Assembly (NCBI RefSeq): GCF_019972115.1
Contig: NZ_BPFJ01000001.1
Coordinates: 959,960-1,023,959, forward strand
DNA from: Sulfurovum sp. TSL6
Lineage (GTDB): Bacteria > Campylobacterota > Campylobacteria > Campylobacterales > Sulfurovaceae
Direction of reading: 5' to 3'
Length of the DNA: 64,000 bases
In this document: piece by piece, positions 42,460 to 52,212 of the stretch
How the letters are laid out: every line of letters starts with the position of its first letter
How positions within the stretch are numbered: position 1 is the first letter of the stretch
The notes under the pieces: model-generated
The model's database searches: none
Seen by the model: the letters and a program-made list of their open reading frames with translations, nothing else
Told to the model about the DNA's origin: nothing
Position numbers and translations under genes: made by a program

Positions 42460-43926
42460 ATGAAAAAAATACTTTTACTCTCGTTTACCTCACTTACAAT
42501 GCTTATGGCAGATTTTACATTAGAAGGAAGCAAATTAACTCCTGTTGTAACAGAAACAACACCGTACGAACAGCCAACTTCGGATGCGAGTACTTCTAGT
42601 GAATATCTGGAACCAATAACCCTACCTGCATGTGATGCAAATAATCCAGAAGTACAGTTTATCACAAGTAATACTGACTGGAGTACAATAAATAATAGCA
42701 GTAAAAGAATTTTTTGTGTCTCTCCTGGGGACTATAGATCACTTGGAAATATTAACTTGACTGCAAGTGGTACATCTGAAAAGAGACGCTATATCATTCT
42801 TAACAACGGAAATGACTTGCATCCAGGAAAACTACTTAGTACACAAGTAGCAAACTATGCACTTACTTTTAATGGTGCGAATTACTGGATAGTGGATAGA
42901 GCTGCAGCTATCGAAAATAATCTTATAAGTTCATTTTTGTTTAACGCGACTTCATCATATAATATTCTTAATAGAGCTTTTACCCATGAAATAATTACTT
43001 CAGTACAGTTAAAAAGAGATGCGAATAATAATACGATACAGAACTGTAGATTTCAGAATATGACACATGCAGGACGTTTACTCGATAATCCAACCATATC
43101 TTTTAAAGATTGGAGCTCAACAGTATTTTCTATTAAAAATACTAAAATAATTAACAATGAGATAGTAAATTCAAACGATGGTATACAGACTGTTATTCCC
43201 ATGACACCAGAGGTTACGGCGAATGTTGAAGGTACAATTATTGATAATAATCATATCTACATAGACTCTTCTATATATACTGATGGAAATGGTAACTATA
43301 CTCCTAGTGGAACTTATGCTTTTGCTGAAAATGCAATAGATTTAAAAATAGGCTCTTTAAATGCACAAAACCCTATTATCATTACAAACAACCACATGTG
43401 GGGGTATAGAAAATCAGATAATTCATCAGGTAGTTACTTAAGTGACTTCGGTGCTGCTGTTGGTTATCATTACGGAATCGGTAATATAATACTTAACAAC
43501 AATGTAATATTTGACTCAAATGTAGGTATTAGTGGTGGTGACTCTTTGTTTGCCGATTATGCCATTTATGATGGTGAAATGAAAAATAACTTGCTATATG
43601 AATGTGGAGCAGTTGATGGTATGACTGGCTCGTATTATTCCCTAAGTATAGCTGGAGCAAACAATATAGATATGCGCTTCAACACTATAGTAAATGCCAA
43701 TGGAACAGCATATGCCAGATTTTGGTATAATTCAAGTGGCACAGTGTGGACTGACAATAACATAATTAATTCTCCTACAAACATTATATTGGAAGGCAAC
43801 TCAGGGGGAACATATTCACCTAATAATAATTATGCTATAGGAACTACCGATTATGTATTTACAACTGATAAATTTACGAACAGTCCAAGAGCCATTACAC
43901 TCATAAACGCATCAATAAATAATTAA
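42460..43926 (+). CDS. Exported right-handed beta-helix protein
   Basis: The 488-residue protein has a signal peptide (MKKILLLSFTSLTMLMADFT) and, from about residue 160, Asn-rich coils typical of right-handed parallel beta-helices (NNTIQNCRFQNMTH, NTKIINNEIVNSNDGI, NIILNNNVIFDSNVGIS, NIDMRFNTIVNANGTA). Such folds include polysaccharide lyases, epimerases and surface adhesins; no catalytic set is recognisable. Position inside an exopolysaccharide locus and behind a c-di-GMP aptamer favours action on, or binding to, the secreted polymer. AAAGGA precedes the ATG. Confidence 0.8.
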   Translation: MKKILLLSFTSLTMLMADFTLEGSKLTPVVTETTPYEQPTSDASTSSEYLEPITLPACDANNPEVQFITSNTDWSTINNSSKRIFCVSPGDYRSLGNINLTASGTSEKRRYIILNNGNDLHPGKLLSTQVANYALTFNGANYWIVDRAAAIENNLISSFLFNATSSYNILNRAFTHEIITSVQLKRDANNNTIQNCRFQNMTHAGRLLDNPTISFKDWSSTVFSIKNTKIINNEIVNSNDGIQTVIPMTPEVTANVEGTIIDNNHIYIDSSIYTDGNGNYTPSGTYAFAENAIDLKIGSLNAQNPIIITNNHMWGYRKSDNSSGSYLSDFGAAVGYHYGIGNIILNNNVIFDSNVGISGGDSLFADYAIYDGEMKNNLLYECGAVDGMTGSYYSLSIAGANNIDMRFNTIVNANGTAYARFWYNSSGTVWTDNNIINSPTNIILEGNSGGTYSPNNNYAIGTTDYVFTTDKFTNSPRAITLINASINN

Positions 43927-44442
43927 CACCTACTGTCTTTATTTGAGACTTAATATAAAATTTTGGGGTTAAATTATTGATTTTCAGAGCTGACTCTATT
44001 ACATCAATAATTTTTAACTTCAAAAATTTAATTAAAACCCTATGAATATTAATTAAGATTCATAGGAAAGAGTACCCTCTCCCCCTCAAGAGAATTAATT
44101 GTGTTTTGTATCATTGACTTTTTATGGTTTCTAAATTTTAATAATAAATACAATTTTTCGAACTAAATGATTAAAGATAAGGCACATGATAATCAGTTTT
44201 TCTTTGTTCACTACAAAAGAGAAAATATATGATACTGTAATTTTATATATCCTTATACTAAGATTTAAGGAACATGACAATTGACTTATTCGTTCATATC
44301 TACTTAAGAAACGTGCATTTATTAATGTTTCAAAAAAGAAATCATAATAATTTAGAACAAGATAAAACACAAATACAATGATGTTATAATATAGAAAGCC
44401 CAGATAAAGTATTAATTAAAAAGATAGCACTTATACTAAGAA
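43927..44442. other. Gene-free AT-rich spacer with hairpins
   Basis: This 516-base stretch between convergent genes contains a loose hairpin near 43968-44018 (TTATTGAT/ATCAATAA arms) that may end the beta-helix unit. CCTATGAAT/ATTCATAGG (44039-44066) is followed by T residues on the minus strand and may be a second terminator for the minus-strand operon. I saw no credible gene. A 79-codon minus frame at 44131-44370 lacks a ribosome site and family features. Confidence 0.6.
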
Positions 44443-44450
44443 TTAGTGCT
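44426..44450 (-). terminator. Intrinsic terminator of the minus-strand polysaccharide operon
   Basis: Read on the minus strand, AGCACT pairs with AGTGCT and is followed by ATCTTTTTAATT. The hairpin includes the stop codon of the gene ending at 44443. Confidence 0.6.
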
Positions 44451-45486
44451 TTAAAATGCCTGACAATGTTAAAGAATAAATAATTGTTTTATTATCCAAC
44501 CTTTCCAATGCATGGCCTGAAAACAATATCTCTTCATTGTTAATCGCTCCGATGGGAAATTTAAATCTTCCATATTGGAAATATTTCGGATTTAATGAAT
44601 CTTTTTTCCCTTTATAGAGTTCTTTCCATTGATATCCATCATTACTAAACCAAATATATGAGTATATGTCATGATTCACTTCAGATGGCTCTACTGCTGT
44701 AGATATGGCAGCATATTCATCTGAATTAACAGATGAGAGGACTGACCCCTGAAGCTCCTGCAGACAATGCTCTTTCCCATTCTTTCTATCTAACCTGTAA
44801 ATATAGTTTTTGTCATATTCAGTATCAGTCCCATAAATGATAAAATCTTTAAAAAACAATAACTGAACTGCCCGATACTTCTGCCCTCCATGTTTAAAAA
44901 TTTTTACTGTTTCAAAACTATCATTAGTATAACCAATGATACATTCACCATCTAAATCACCTGTCGCAAACCACAACAAATCCTCATATTTGTCATAGAA
45001 TATACCATGCACATGTCGTATAGTACTTTTAGGGAAAGTATGGCATATCGTCCAAGTTTTTCCCGAATCTATTGACTTGAAAATATGTACTTCTTCTCTA
45101 TCAGGGTTACTAAGATATTCTCCAAAATAGAGGTATCCTTTACTGTCCTCACACATATTCAAAGGTCGTGTTCCTCTGCTTACATTAAAAGTTTTTCTAT
45201 AGATTTTTTCATTTTTTTGAGCAACAAAAATACCCTTTTTACCTATGGCTACCCTACTTCCATCCTGCAGTATAAGAAGATATGTAATTTCTGTCCGAAA
45301 TAGTCTTGCCAACAACCTACTTGTATTAGCAATCAAACTATACTTAAGATCTTCTATCTTACCATCAATTTCCCATGACTTTCCGCCATCAAAACTTTTA
45401 AATATTTTGTAACCTTTAGCCGCATAAATGACATTATTGCAAATATTTAAGGCACAATAGCCTGATAATATTTTATTATTTGGCAT
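44443..45486 (-). CDS. BNR/Asp-box repeat (sialidase-like propeller) protein
   Basis: The 347-residue product has Asp-box motifs SFDGGKSWEI (about residues 29-38), SIDSGKTWTI (about 138-147) and SNDGYQWKEL (about 281-290), which mark beta-propeller blades as in BNR glycosidases. There is no signal peptide and no sialidase RIP motif or Arg triad that I can identify, so enzymatic activity is unproven. It is the last gene of the minus-strand cluster, 4 bases after the deacetylase. A role in sugar handling or as a binding propeller is inferred. Confidence 0.72.
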   Translation of the reverse strand: MPNNKILSGYCALNICNNVIYAAKGYKIFKSFDGGKSWEIDGKIEDLKYSLIANTSRLLARLFRTEITYLLILQDGSRVAIGKKGIFVAQKNEKIYRKTFNVSRGTRPLNMCEDSKGYLYFGEYLSNPDREEVHIFKSIDSGKTWTICHTFPKSTIRHVHGIFYDKYEDLLWFATGDLDGECIIGYTNDSFETVKIFKHGGQKYRAVQLLFFKDFIIYGTDTEYDKNYIYRLDRKNGKEHCLQELQGSVLSSVNSDEYAAISTAVEPSEVNHDIYSYIWFSNDGYQWKELYKGKKDSLNPKYFQYGRFKFPIGAINNEEILFSGHALERLDNKTIIYSLTLSGILKH

Positions 45487-45490
45487 TATT

Positions 45491-46351
45491 TTAGAGATTC
45501 CTATCTAATTTAATCGTTTTAACTTTTCCCCAATCAATGCATTCATTTGCTTCTTTCAAATCCATAAAGTCAAAGTCATTAAGTAATCTGTCAAGTTTAT
45601 TTGAGGTGCTTTTTAATCCCACATAAGATTTAAATCTTCTAAATGCTGAAAGCCCTTCTATCATTGGCTGATCATAATCAAAATCTCTTGGATGAAGATA
45701 GACCATGACATAATCAGATTTTTTCATGAAGAATTTAATAAGTGGGTATGGGATCAGTCTGAAATAACCACCACCGGAAAAAATAATATTTTTTCCAAAT
45801 ATCGAGTAAAGATTGATAGGAAACTCTTTAATTCTGGCACCATCTATTTCAACATATGCCGGTTCTGCATGACCAAATTCTTTAAAACCACCATGTGCTC
45901 TTCTTGCAGGGAATACCGAACAGTCTATTTCGACACCATGCTTACTAAGCTCTTCAAGCATCCAGGTATTTCGATGCTTGAGAGAAAAACCAGGGGCTCT
46001 ATATGCCCTTACCTTTTTGCCAACTACATCTTCAATAGATTTGATCGATTGTTCAAGATCCTCTCTAAACTCTTCTCTATTGAATTCATAAGCGAGCTGA
46101 TGCATGTCTGAATGACTACCAATCTCATGCCCGTAATTATCAATCTTTTTAACAATTGTAGGATATCTTCTCGCTACCCATCCTATACAGAAAAAAGTGG
46201 CTTTTTGATTGTGTTTTTCCAAAATATCTAAAATTCTATCCAGATTCTGGTGGATTCTACATTCAAGTTGTATCCATTGTTTTTCAGTTTTTGTTGATGG
46301 ATTATCCAAAATATGGAACCAGTCTTCTATATCAAATGTCAATACATTCAT
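45491..46351 (-). CDS. Polysaccharide deacetylase, exosortase-locus-like subtype
   Basis: The NodB-type domain begins MNVLTFDIEDWFH with the metal Asp pair and continues with FFCIGWVARRYP, HEIGSHSDMHQL (metal His pair, about residues 75-86) and YRAPGFS (about 118). The C-terminal part (FPINLYSIFGKNIIFSGGGY; YLHPRDFDYDQP) resembles deacetylases of PEP-CTERM/exosortase polysaccharide loci. The open frame extends upstream to 46414, but the ATG at 46351 follows the acetyltransferase stop by one base and has AAAGGA. It should remove N-acetyl groups from the polymer or its precursor. Confidence 0.88.
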   Translation of the reverse strand: MNVLTFDIEDWFHILDNPSTKTEKQWIQLECRIHQNLDRILDILEKHNQKATFFCIGWVARRYPTIVKKIDNYGHEIGSHSDMHQLAYEFNREEFREDLEQSIKSIEDVVGKKVRAYRAPGFSLKHRNTWMLEELSKHGVEIDCSVFPARRAHGGFKEFGHAEPAYVEIDGARIKEFPINLYSIFGKNIIFSGGGYFRLIPYPLIKFFMKKSDYVMVYLHPRDFDYDQPMIEGLSAFRRFKSYVGLKSTSNKLDRLLNDFDFMDLKEANECIDWGKVKTIKLDRNL

Positions 46352-46352
46352 T

Positions 46353-46922
46353 TTAGTTCCTTTGTGCAATTTTCTTTGCGGGTACCCCACCAATGATGAT
46401 ATTTTTTTCATCAAAACTTTTGGTTACTGTTGAACCTGCCGCCACAATAATACCATCCGCCAAGCTAACACCTGCAGTAATAACACTGTTTCCTCCGATC
46501 CAAACATCATTCCCAAGTATGATATCTTTTTCCACTCTCTCCTGGTAAGTCATAGGTCCTTTACCAAGTCCATATCCGTGATTTGATGCATGAAGCTGTA
46601 CACCCGGTCCAATAAGCACATTATCACCTATGATAATTTTAGATCTTTTACCTGCCCAGACAATGCAGTTTGTAGTAATTCGTGTATCAAAGCCAAAAGA
46701 AATATTTTTTGCATTACGTATAGAAGTTGTCGCATGCACTCTATAGGGTCCATTTGTTGTAATATCAAACTTCCAATACACATGTTCAAACAGATAATAA
46801 GCAAATGAAGACGCTATTGATTTTATAAAATTAAGTGAAAAAATAGACTTGAGGACAATTATGAGTTTTTCAGTTGTACTCATCTGCGACTTATTATATT
46901 CATCTATCCTATTCTGATTCAT
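46353..46922 (-). CDS. Hexapeptide-repeat acetyltransferase (LbH family)
   Basis: The 189 residues contain left-handed beta-helix hexapeptide repeats (IIIGDNVLIGPGVQLHASNH, DIILGNDVWIGGNSVITAGV, IIVAAGSTVTKSF) and end with GGVPAKKIAQ. This matches WcaF/maltose O-acetyltransferase-like enzymes. The catalytic His probably lies in ASNHGYG. It likely O-acetylates a sugar of the repeat unit using acetyl-CoA. It is tightly packed with its neighbours. Confidence 0.88.
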   Translation of the reverse strand: MNQNRIDEYNKSQMSTTEKLIIVLKSIFSLNFIKSIASSFAYYLFEHVYWKFDITTNGPYRVHATTSIRNAKNISFGFDTRITTNCIVWAGKRSKIIIGDNVLIGPGVQLHASNHGYGLGKGPMTYQERVEKDIILGNDVWIGGNSVITAGVSLADGIIVAAGSTVTKSFDEKNIIIGGVPAKKIAQRN

Positions 46923-46923
46923 A

Positions 46924-48138
46924 TTAAACCCTTTTCACCTGATGCAGGATTGTCAACATTTTTGATGCAAGCATTTTTCTATCGAACTCTTTAGCAAGTA
47001 GTGAACAACCTTGTTTAAGTTCATTATAAAGCTCATTATTTGATGAAATTTTCTTCACACTTTCTAAAAATTCATTTTTATTCTCCGGTTCAAAAACCAA
47101 TCCTGCATGATGCCTGCGAACAATATCTTTTGCTTCACCTTCCACACCAAGTAAGATCGGTTTCAACATAGATGCTGATTCAAAAATTTTTGATGGTATA
47201 AGAGAAGCATGAATATCGGTTTTGGTCAAAGGGATCAAAGCTACATCAATGACCGATATATAATCAGCGACTTCATTTTTTTTCACAGGATCCAAAAAAG
47301 TCACATTCTTTAACCGTAACTTTTCTGCCAAAGCAACAACTACCGATTTTTTTGCACCTGTACCTATGAATAAAAAATGAATACGTTCATCTTTGATCTC
47401 ACTGATGCACTCAACAATAAACTCAAGGCCATGTGCTAAACCATGGGTACCGATATATCCGAAAATAAACTTGTCTTCCAAACCAAGTTGATGTAAAATT
47501 TCTTGATTTTTATCTTTAGGTTGAAATAGCTCTAAATTTGCTCCATTCGTGACTATATCTATTTTAGATGCTTCTATACCCCTACTTACAAGATTTTCTT
47601 TAAGCCCCTTAGTCACTGTAATGATAAAGTCTGATTTTCTATAAAGACATAGTTCAAATTTTACCAGGAAATCAAGTATTTTTTTATTTTTAATAGCCCC
47701 TGTATCTTTAATACCTTCAGGCCATAAATCTCTGAGTTCAAAAACCCATGGTTTCCGTCTTATTTTAGCGAGTACACAACCAGCAAAAGCGGTAAAAAGC
47801 TGAGGGGATGTTGCAACTATCAAATCTGTTTTGACAAATAATCCAGCAATTATCGCACTCATTGCATAACTAAGGTAGTCAAAAATTCTTTTCAAGGCCC
47901 CTTTATTCTCTACCATATAACTCCATACCCGTATGACCTTAATACTATCTATGATTTCTGATTGATAGAGTTTATTTTTATAACCATCATATACTTTTCC
48001 ATAAGGGAAATTCGGATTACAAGTGATAACTGTTACTTCTATGCCTTCTTTTACCCACTCCTTGCAATGTTCAAACGTTCTACTAGCAGGGGCATTACTT
48101 TCTGGTGGAAAATTATCTGACAGGAAAAGTAATTTCAT
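46924..48138 (-). CDS. GT4-family glycosyltransferase (WbuB-like)
   Basis: The 404-residue GT-B enzyme has an N-terminal acceptor domain (MKLLFLSDNFPPESNAPASR) and a C-terminal nucleotide-sugar domain with FIFGYIGTHGLAHGLEF, ADYISVIDVALIPL and ASLIPSKIFESASMLKPIL. The pattern is that of WbuB/RfaB-type enzymes transferring amino sugars in O-antigen clusters. Its start overlaps the end of the heparinase-like gene by 4 bases. Donor and linkage are unknown. Confidence 0.87.
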   Translation of the reverse strand: MKLLFLSDNFPPESNAPASRTFEHCKEWVKEGIEVTVITCNPNFPYGKVYDGYKNKLYQSEIIDSIKVIRVWSYMVENKGALKRIFDYLSYAMSAIIAGLFVKTDLIVATSPQLFTAFAGCVLAKIRRKPWVFELRDLWPEGIKDTGAIKNKKILDFLVKFELCLYRKSDFIITVTKGLKENLVSRGIEASKIDIVTNGANLELFQPKDKNQEILHQLGLEDKFIFGYIGTHGLAHGLEFIVECISEIKDERIHFLFIGTGAKKSVVVALAEKLRLKNVTFLDPVKKNEVADYISVIDVALIPLTKTDIHASLIPSKIFESASMLKPILLGVEGEAKDIVRRHHAGLVFEPENKNEFLESVKKISSNNELYNELKQGCSLLAKEFDRKMLASKMLTILHQVKRV

Positions 48139-49718
48139 AGTTGCATCTCCATTTTTAGATGATCGCTAAATACTATTTTGGCTGTAAAGGCCTTTATGAT
48201 TCTATTGAACTCCCCACTATATCCATATTCTTCAATATCTAAACTATTTGCATTATATATAGTTATTGTTATTCCTAATAGTATAATATTATTACCTTTA
48301 ACTTTTGGCGAGAGCCCAGGATAAAAATGTAAATAAGCAGTGTTTGTATGGACCCCTGAGCTCTCAATACTGTCTTCTATAATGATAGCTCTTTCATGTG
48401 ACGTAAATTTTCTTGTATGTAAGACACCAATATGTCTGTACCCATCATGTGTTGCCTCAATGTAATTCTCTTTTTCTTCCAGATGAATGATTTTTGCACG
48501 CCTTCCAACTCTAAAACCATCCCAAACCTCACTTTGATTCATACTATCAACCTCAATCGTATTATGTGATAATGTTGAACGCTCCAAAGTTCGCCTCATA
48601 TCGGTTTCATAAGTAGAAAGACCGGTATCAACGATAAAAGGTTTACCATCCATATAAAGTTCAAAATTAAAAGTATCACTATGTGCATGTCCAGGAATAT
48701 AATCCGGACCTATATTTCCAACATCTATGATCATTTCATAACGCCCGTTTTTTATCTTTCGATAACCACTCTTGCTTAACTCTATTTTTTCTGTTTTTAC
48801 ATTTAAGGCAGTCGCATATGCATTAAGTTCTCTCGTCGTCGGTGCAATATTGTTTGTACTGTCATTTAACAATGGTATATCACCATTTTCATAGGTCATA
48901 GTATTGAGCCAACCAAGCATTATTTCGGCTTTACTGATCAATAGATCAAGTAACTCATCGTTTTTCCAATTATTATTTTGAATAAGATTAACACAATCAA
49001 GTACTCTAAAGAGCATTATTTGATGATACATTGGACTCAGTTCAAAATGTGCTCCATCCTCTAATATCTGTTCTTTAAGTTCAGCACTAAATATTTCTTT
49101 TACTTTTAAATATAACTTTTCATCCTGAAAATAATAGGCTCCAAAAAGCAGGGAAAAAGCATTTTCCAAAAGATGATTACCTAGTATATGATACTCAATA
49201 TTATCAATGAGTATCATATACTGTGCATAAAGAGAATCATTAATTTTTTGATCTTTGATTTTATGTTGTGACAAAAATTTGATCCAATTTATTCCACGTA
49301 GTGAAATTGGAAATGGCATATATCCATCTTTTATCGCGTCTGATTGATCAATAAAATCATTTATTAGCCTGATGCCATCTTGTTTAGAAAATGCATTCTG
49401 GTTCAAGTAATCAAAATATGTTAGATTATAAGTCCATAGTTTCCCATATCCTGAATAGTTCCAATCGATCTTTTTATCAAAATGATGCTCTATATTTAAA
49501 AAAGTAAACCTATTATACTGATAGATTAAACTTGAAGGTATACTTGGGCTAAGATTAATAATATTTACCTGGGATTTTAAAGTGAGTGGATATTTAAAAT
49601 GATAGAGTTTTCGCCATTTCGTACGGGTTATATAGTATAACCTATAGTAAATTTGCTTCATTTTTAAATAATAGATTGTTCGAAGCAAAAGAGAAATACG
49701 GTTTAAATCACATTTCAA
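48135..49718 (-). CDS. Heparinase II/III-like polysaccharide lyase family protein
   Basis: The 527-residue protein has an alpha-toroid N-terminal part and a C-terminal heparinase II/III domain: PGHAHSDTFNFELYMDGKPF (about residues 339-358), VDTGLSTYE, RTLERSTLSHNTIEVD and the beta-sheet end. These match the family (HADxLSF, RS..AHNTV). No signal peptide is evident, so it may act in the cytoplasm or on lipid-linked material. Likely start is the TTG at 49718 with AAGGA six bases upstream; 49724 is too close to that site. Such genes occur in uronic-acid-containing exopolysaccharide clusters. Confidence 0.83.
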   Translation of the reverse strand: MKCDLNRISLLLRTIYYLKMKQIYYRLYYITRTKWRKLYHFKYPLTLKSQVNIINLSPSIPSSLIYQYNRFTFLNIEHHFDKKIDWNYSGYGKLWTYNLTYFDYLNQNAFSKQDGIRLINDFIDQSDAIKDGYMPFPISLRGINWIKFLSQHKIKDQKINDSLYAQYMILIDNIEYHILGNHLLENAFSLLFGAYYFQDEKLYLKVKEIFSAELKEQILEDGAHFELSPMYHQIMLFRVLDCVNLIQNNNWKNDELLDLLISKAEIMLGWLNTMTYENGDIPLLNDSTNNIAPTTRELNAYATALNVKTEKIELSKSGYRKIKNGRYEMIIDVGNIGPDYIPGHAHSDTFNFELYMDGKPFIVDTGLSTYETDMRRTLERSTLSHNTIEVDSMNQSEVWDGFRVGRRAKIIHLEEKENYIEATHDGYRHIGVLHTRKFTSHERAIIIEDSIESSGVHTNTAYLHFYPGLSPKVKGNNIILLGITITIYNANSLDIEEYGYSGEFNRIIKAFTAKIVFSDHLKMEMQL

Positions 49719-50736
49719 TACCAATCCTTTTTAAAAATAAATTCGTTTGTTCTTCACTGTTAAAATTGGAAAATGATTTTAATGCATTCTCAGAAAGTAC
49801 AGCATATGTTTCATGATTGATGGACTCAATCGCATTTTTAAGTTGAGCACTCTCTTTTACATCAATTAGCAAACCATTCATACCATCCTGTACCATTTCC
49901 ATAATACCTTGAAGTCTTGTTGCTATAACCGGTATACCTAATGAAAATGCCTCTATAATTACGCCAGGATAGCCTTCCCTGTATGATGGTAGTATTAACA
50001 CATCATAAGAATCTAATACATCTATAACATCCGTTGGATTTAATGAACCTCCATAGTTAACTTTTTTTTGCTGGAATAATTCTTCTGTATATTTACTTTC
50101 TAGTATTGGACCATATAAGTCCAATGTATAATAATCATCATTTAACTGATCTGAAATAGCAATAATCTCATCTATTCCTTTTTCTTCATTAATAGTACCT
50201 ATATAAATAAAACGTTTATTAAAACTTCGAGGAATTTTAGGGGTAATAACTTGTTTTCTTACATTTGGGAACCAATACGTATTTTTATTAAACTTATGAA
50301 AATAGTTAACCAAGTATTTCGTTTCAAAAAAATTTACGTTCGTATTTTTTAAAACATATCTAATTATAAATTTTTTTAAAAAATTAGAATTTTTATATAC
50401 AGAATCTAAATCACCAGCAAATTTTCTAATACTTGTTTTTTTTTTGAATAATTTCGATAAAAAAACCATAATAGGTCCTAGAAGTATTAAACTATTATTA
50501 GTTGCCTGCAAAGAAATAAATTCATATTTACCGAAATGTTTAATTAATTTAAAAGAAGTAAATAAATAAGCAATGGTTGGATTCGGATAATTTTCTTTTA
50601 AAGTATCAATTACATCAAATACAATTTTTCTTTCATTTAATTCATTTAAAAGTAATTCAAATAATACTACTGTACCACCCGTTTTTGACGGATCTTTTTT
50701 ATTTTTTAAAGAACCGATTAATAATAATTTTGACAA
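49708..50736 (-). CDS. GT4-family glycosyltransferase
   Basis: The 342-residue GT-B transferase has FIYIGTINEEKGIDEIIAIS (nucleotide domain start, about residue 192) and LILPSYREGYPGVIIEAFSL, which holds the ExxxxxxxE retaining motif, then GIPVIATRLQGIMEMVQDG. The start is best placed at the TTG at 50736, with AAGGGA six bases before it; the frame continues to 50751. It overlaps the heparinase-like gene at its 3' end. Specificity is unknown. Confidence 0.85.
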   Translation of the reverse strand: MSKLLLIGSLKNKKDPSKTGGTVVLFELLLNELNERKIVFDVIDTLKENYPNPTIAYLFTSFKLIKHFGKYEFISLQATNNSLILLGPIMVFLSKLFKKKTSIRKFAGDLDSVYKNSNFLKKFIIRYVLKNTNVNFFETKYLVNYFHKFNKNTYWFPNVRKQVITPKIPRSFNKRFIYIGTINEEKGIDEIIAISDQLNDDYYTLDLYGPILESKYTEELFQQKKVNYGGSLNPTDVIDVLDSYDVLILPSYREGYPGVIIEAFSLGIPVIATRLQGIMEMVQDGMNGLLIDVKESAQLKNAIESINHETYAVLSENALKSFSNFNSEEQTNLFLKRIGIEM

Positions 50737-50801
50737 AATACTTCCCTTCAAAATCTATTTACTGAAATTTATCAAAAAACAAACATATTCTATATAAACT
50801 C

Positions 50802-52193
50802 TTAAAGTTTTATCAAATAATAAAAAGTATTAAGTGATATGATACCAAATATATAATATGACAAAGCTCTTTTTATTTCATTATTTGGAACAATGAAAAA
50901 TACGTATAAACTTGTGATATAAATAATGGGATAAACGCTCATCATTCTTCTTGCCATAGGTTCTGATGACATTAAAAATAAAATTGCAATTGCTACTATA
51001 AGCAAGTATTTGACTTTTATATCAATGAGGACTCTAATATTTTTTTTCATCACAGCATAAAGCATCGCTATAAATATAAATGGCCAAAAAATTCCACTTA
51101 TTGCTTCTGGTAGTCTATCCATTGCTATAAAAAATGGGAAAGGTTGCATTTGACCAAAAAGTACCTTAGCTATATAACTAAAAGGAAAAGGAAGTTTATT
51201 AAAAATGAGTGAGATAGAGTCCGCTGATGATCGGGCAATTGCCCTTGTAGTATTTCCTTCAGTCAAACTTACGATCATCCCAATAATTTTCTGAGACATC
51301 AATATAATTATAAAAGAGAACAATCCTATTAATAAAATATAAAATATCAATTTTAACGATCTGGACTCTAATGTTCTGACATAAAGATGACCATATAAAA
51401 GAATTAATCCAAATAGAACTAGTCCAGATTCAGTCCTTAAATACACCGTCAAAAATGCCACTATGAAAAGTAGTATAATGTTTTTATAACTATTTGGCTG
51501 CAAGAAAATATAGATAAATACAATATATGCTAATGCAACATCAATATCCCTAAGTAGAGGAGTAGAGTACATAAATACTGCTGATAATAGAGAATATGCA
51601 AAAGTTGCATTGAGTACAAAAGCTCGGTCTGTAAATTGATATTTTAATGTTGAGTATAAAACCACGGAAAACATTCCACCAAAGAAAGGTGAAAGAAGCT
51701 TTTGTACAATGATCGTATTATTCCCATCGATCGCAATCGAGAAAGACGCAATAAGAGCAGAAAACATAGCATGTAAAGGTTGTTCATGTAATGGATAGGA
51801 AGCAAATGTAAATAGCTCAAAAAAGTTTTTCTCTCCAGAGATATAGGGTAAAGCAAGATTTGAAAAATTGTAGAAAACTGTTTCATCATGAAAAACAGTG
51901 GGTGGCATATCAGGAAAAAATCTTAATAAAATATAATAGTTTATTAAGGAATAAACTAAGTACAATGAAAAGAAAAAAACAAATAGTTTCATTTTAAAAA
52001 TGATCTCATTCTTATTAGAAAAAAGAGTAATCAATATTACACCTATTACAATCATGAATATATGTAAAATTACAGGTGCTAAACTTCCTCCTAAAGCAAT
52101 TGTACTTAATAAAAATAGAGATAGTAGAAGTGTCATTATAGATATAATGTCTAAATTAATTAAATTATTGGTAGCGTTTCTTGTTGTATTCAT
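50802..52193 (-). CDS. Polytopic membrane protein, candidate Wzy polymerase or GT-C enzyme
   Basis: The 463-residue protein has about eleven to twelve membrane helices and one long loop near residues 95-135 (MPPTVFHDETVFYNFSN...YPLHEQPLHA). No signature assigns it firmly. Gene position among glycosyltransferases and absence of another polymerase candidate suggest Wzy. The acidic FHDE in the first large loop also resembles GT-C glycosyltransferases. It uses an ATG without strong ribosome site, 19 bases after the next GT gene. Confidence 0.65.
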   Translation of the reverse strand: MNTTRNATNNLINLDIISIMTLLLSLFLLSTIALGGSLAPVILHIFMIVIGVILITLFSNKNEIIFKMKLFVFFFSLYLVYSLINYYILLRFFPDMPPTVFHDETVFYNFSNLALPYISGEKNFFELFTFASYPLHEQPLHAMFSALIASFSIAIDGNNTIIVQKLLSPFFGGMFSVVLYSTLKYQFTDRAFVLNATFAYSLLSAVFMYSTPLLRDIDVALAYIVFIYIFLQPNSYKNIILLFIVAFLTVYLRTESGLVLFGLILLYGHLYVRTLESRSLKLIFYILLIGLFSFIIILMSQKIIGMIVSLTEGNTTRAIARSSADSISLIFNKLPFPFSYIAKVLFGQMQPFPFFIAMDRLPEAISGIFWPFIFIAMLYAVMKKNIRVLIDIKVKYLLIVAIAILFLMSSEPMARRMMSVYPIIYITSLYVFFIVPNNEIKRALSYYIFGIISLNTFYYLIKL

Positions 52194-52212
52194 TTAGAAT
52201 TGTCTCACTTTC

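Noticed and set aside
44131..44370. 79-codon minus-strand frame in the spacer
   Set aside because: AT-rich composition yields Phe/Ile/Tyr-rich sequence without motifs or a ribosome site.
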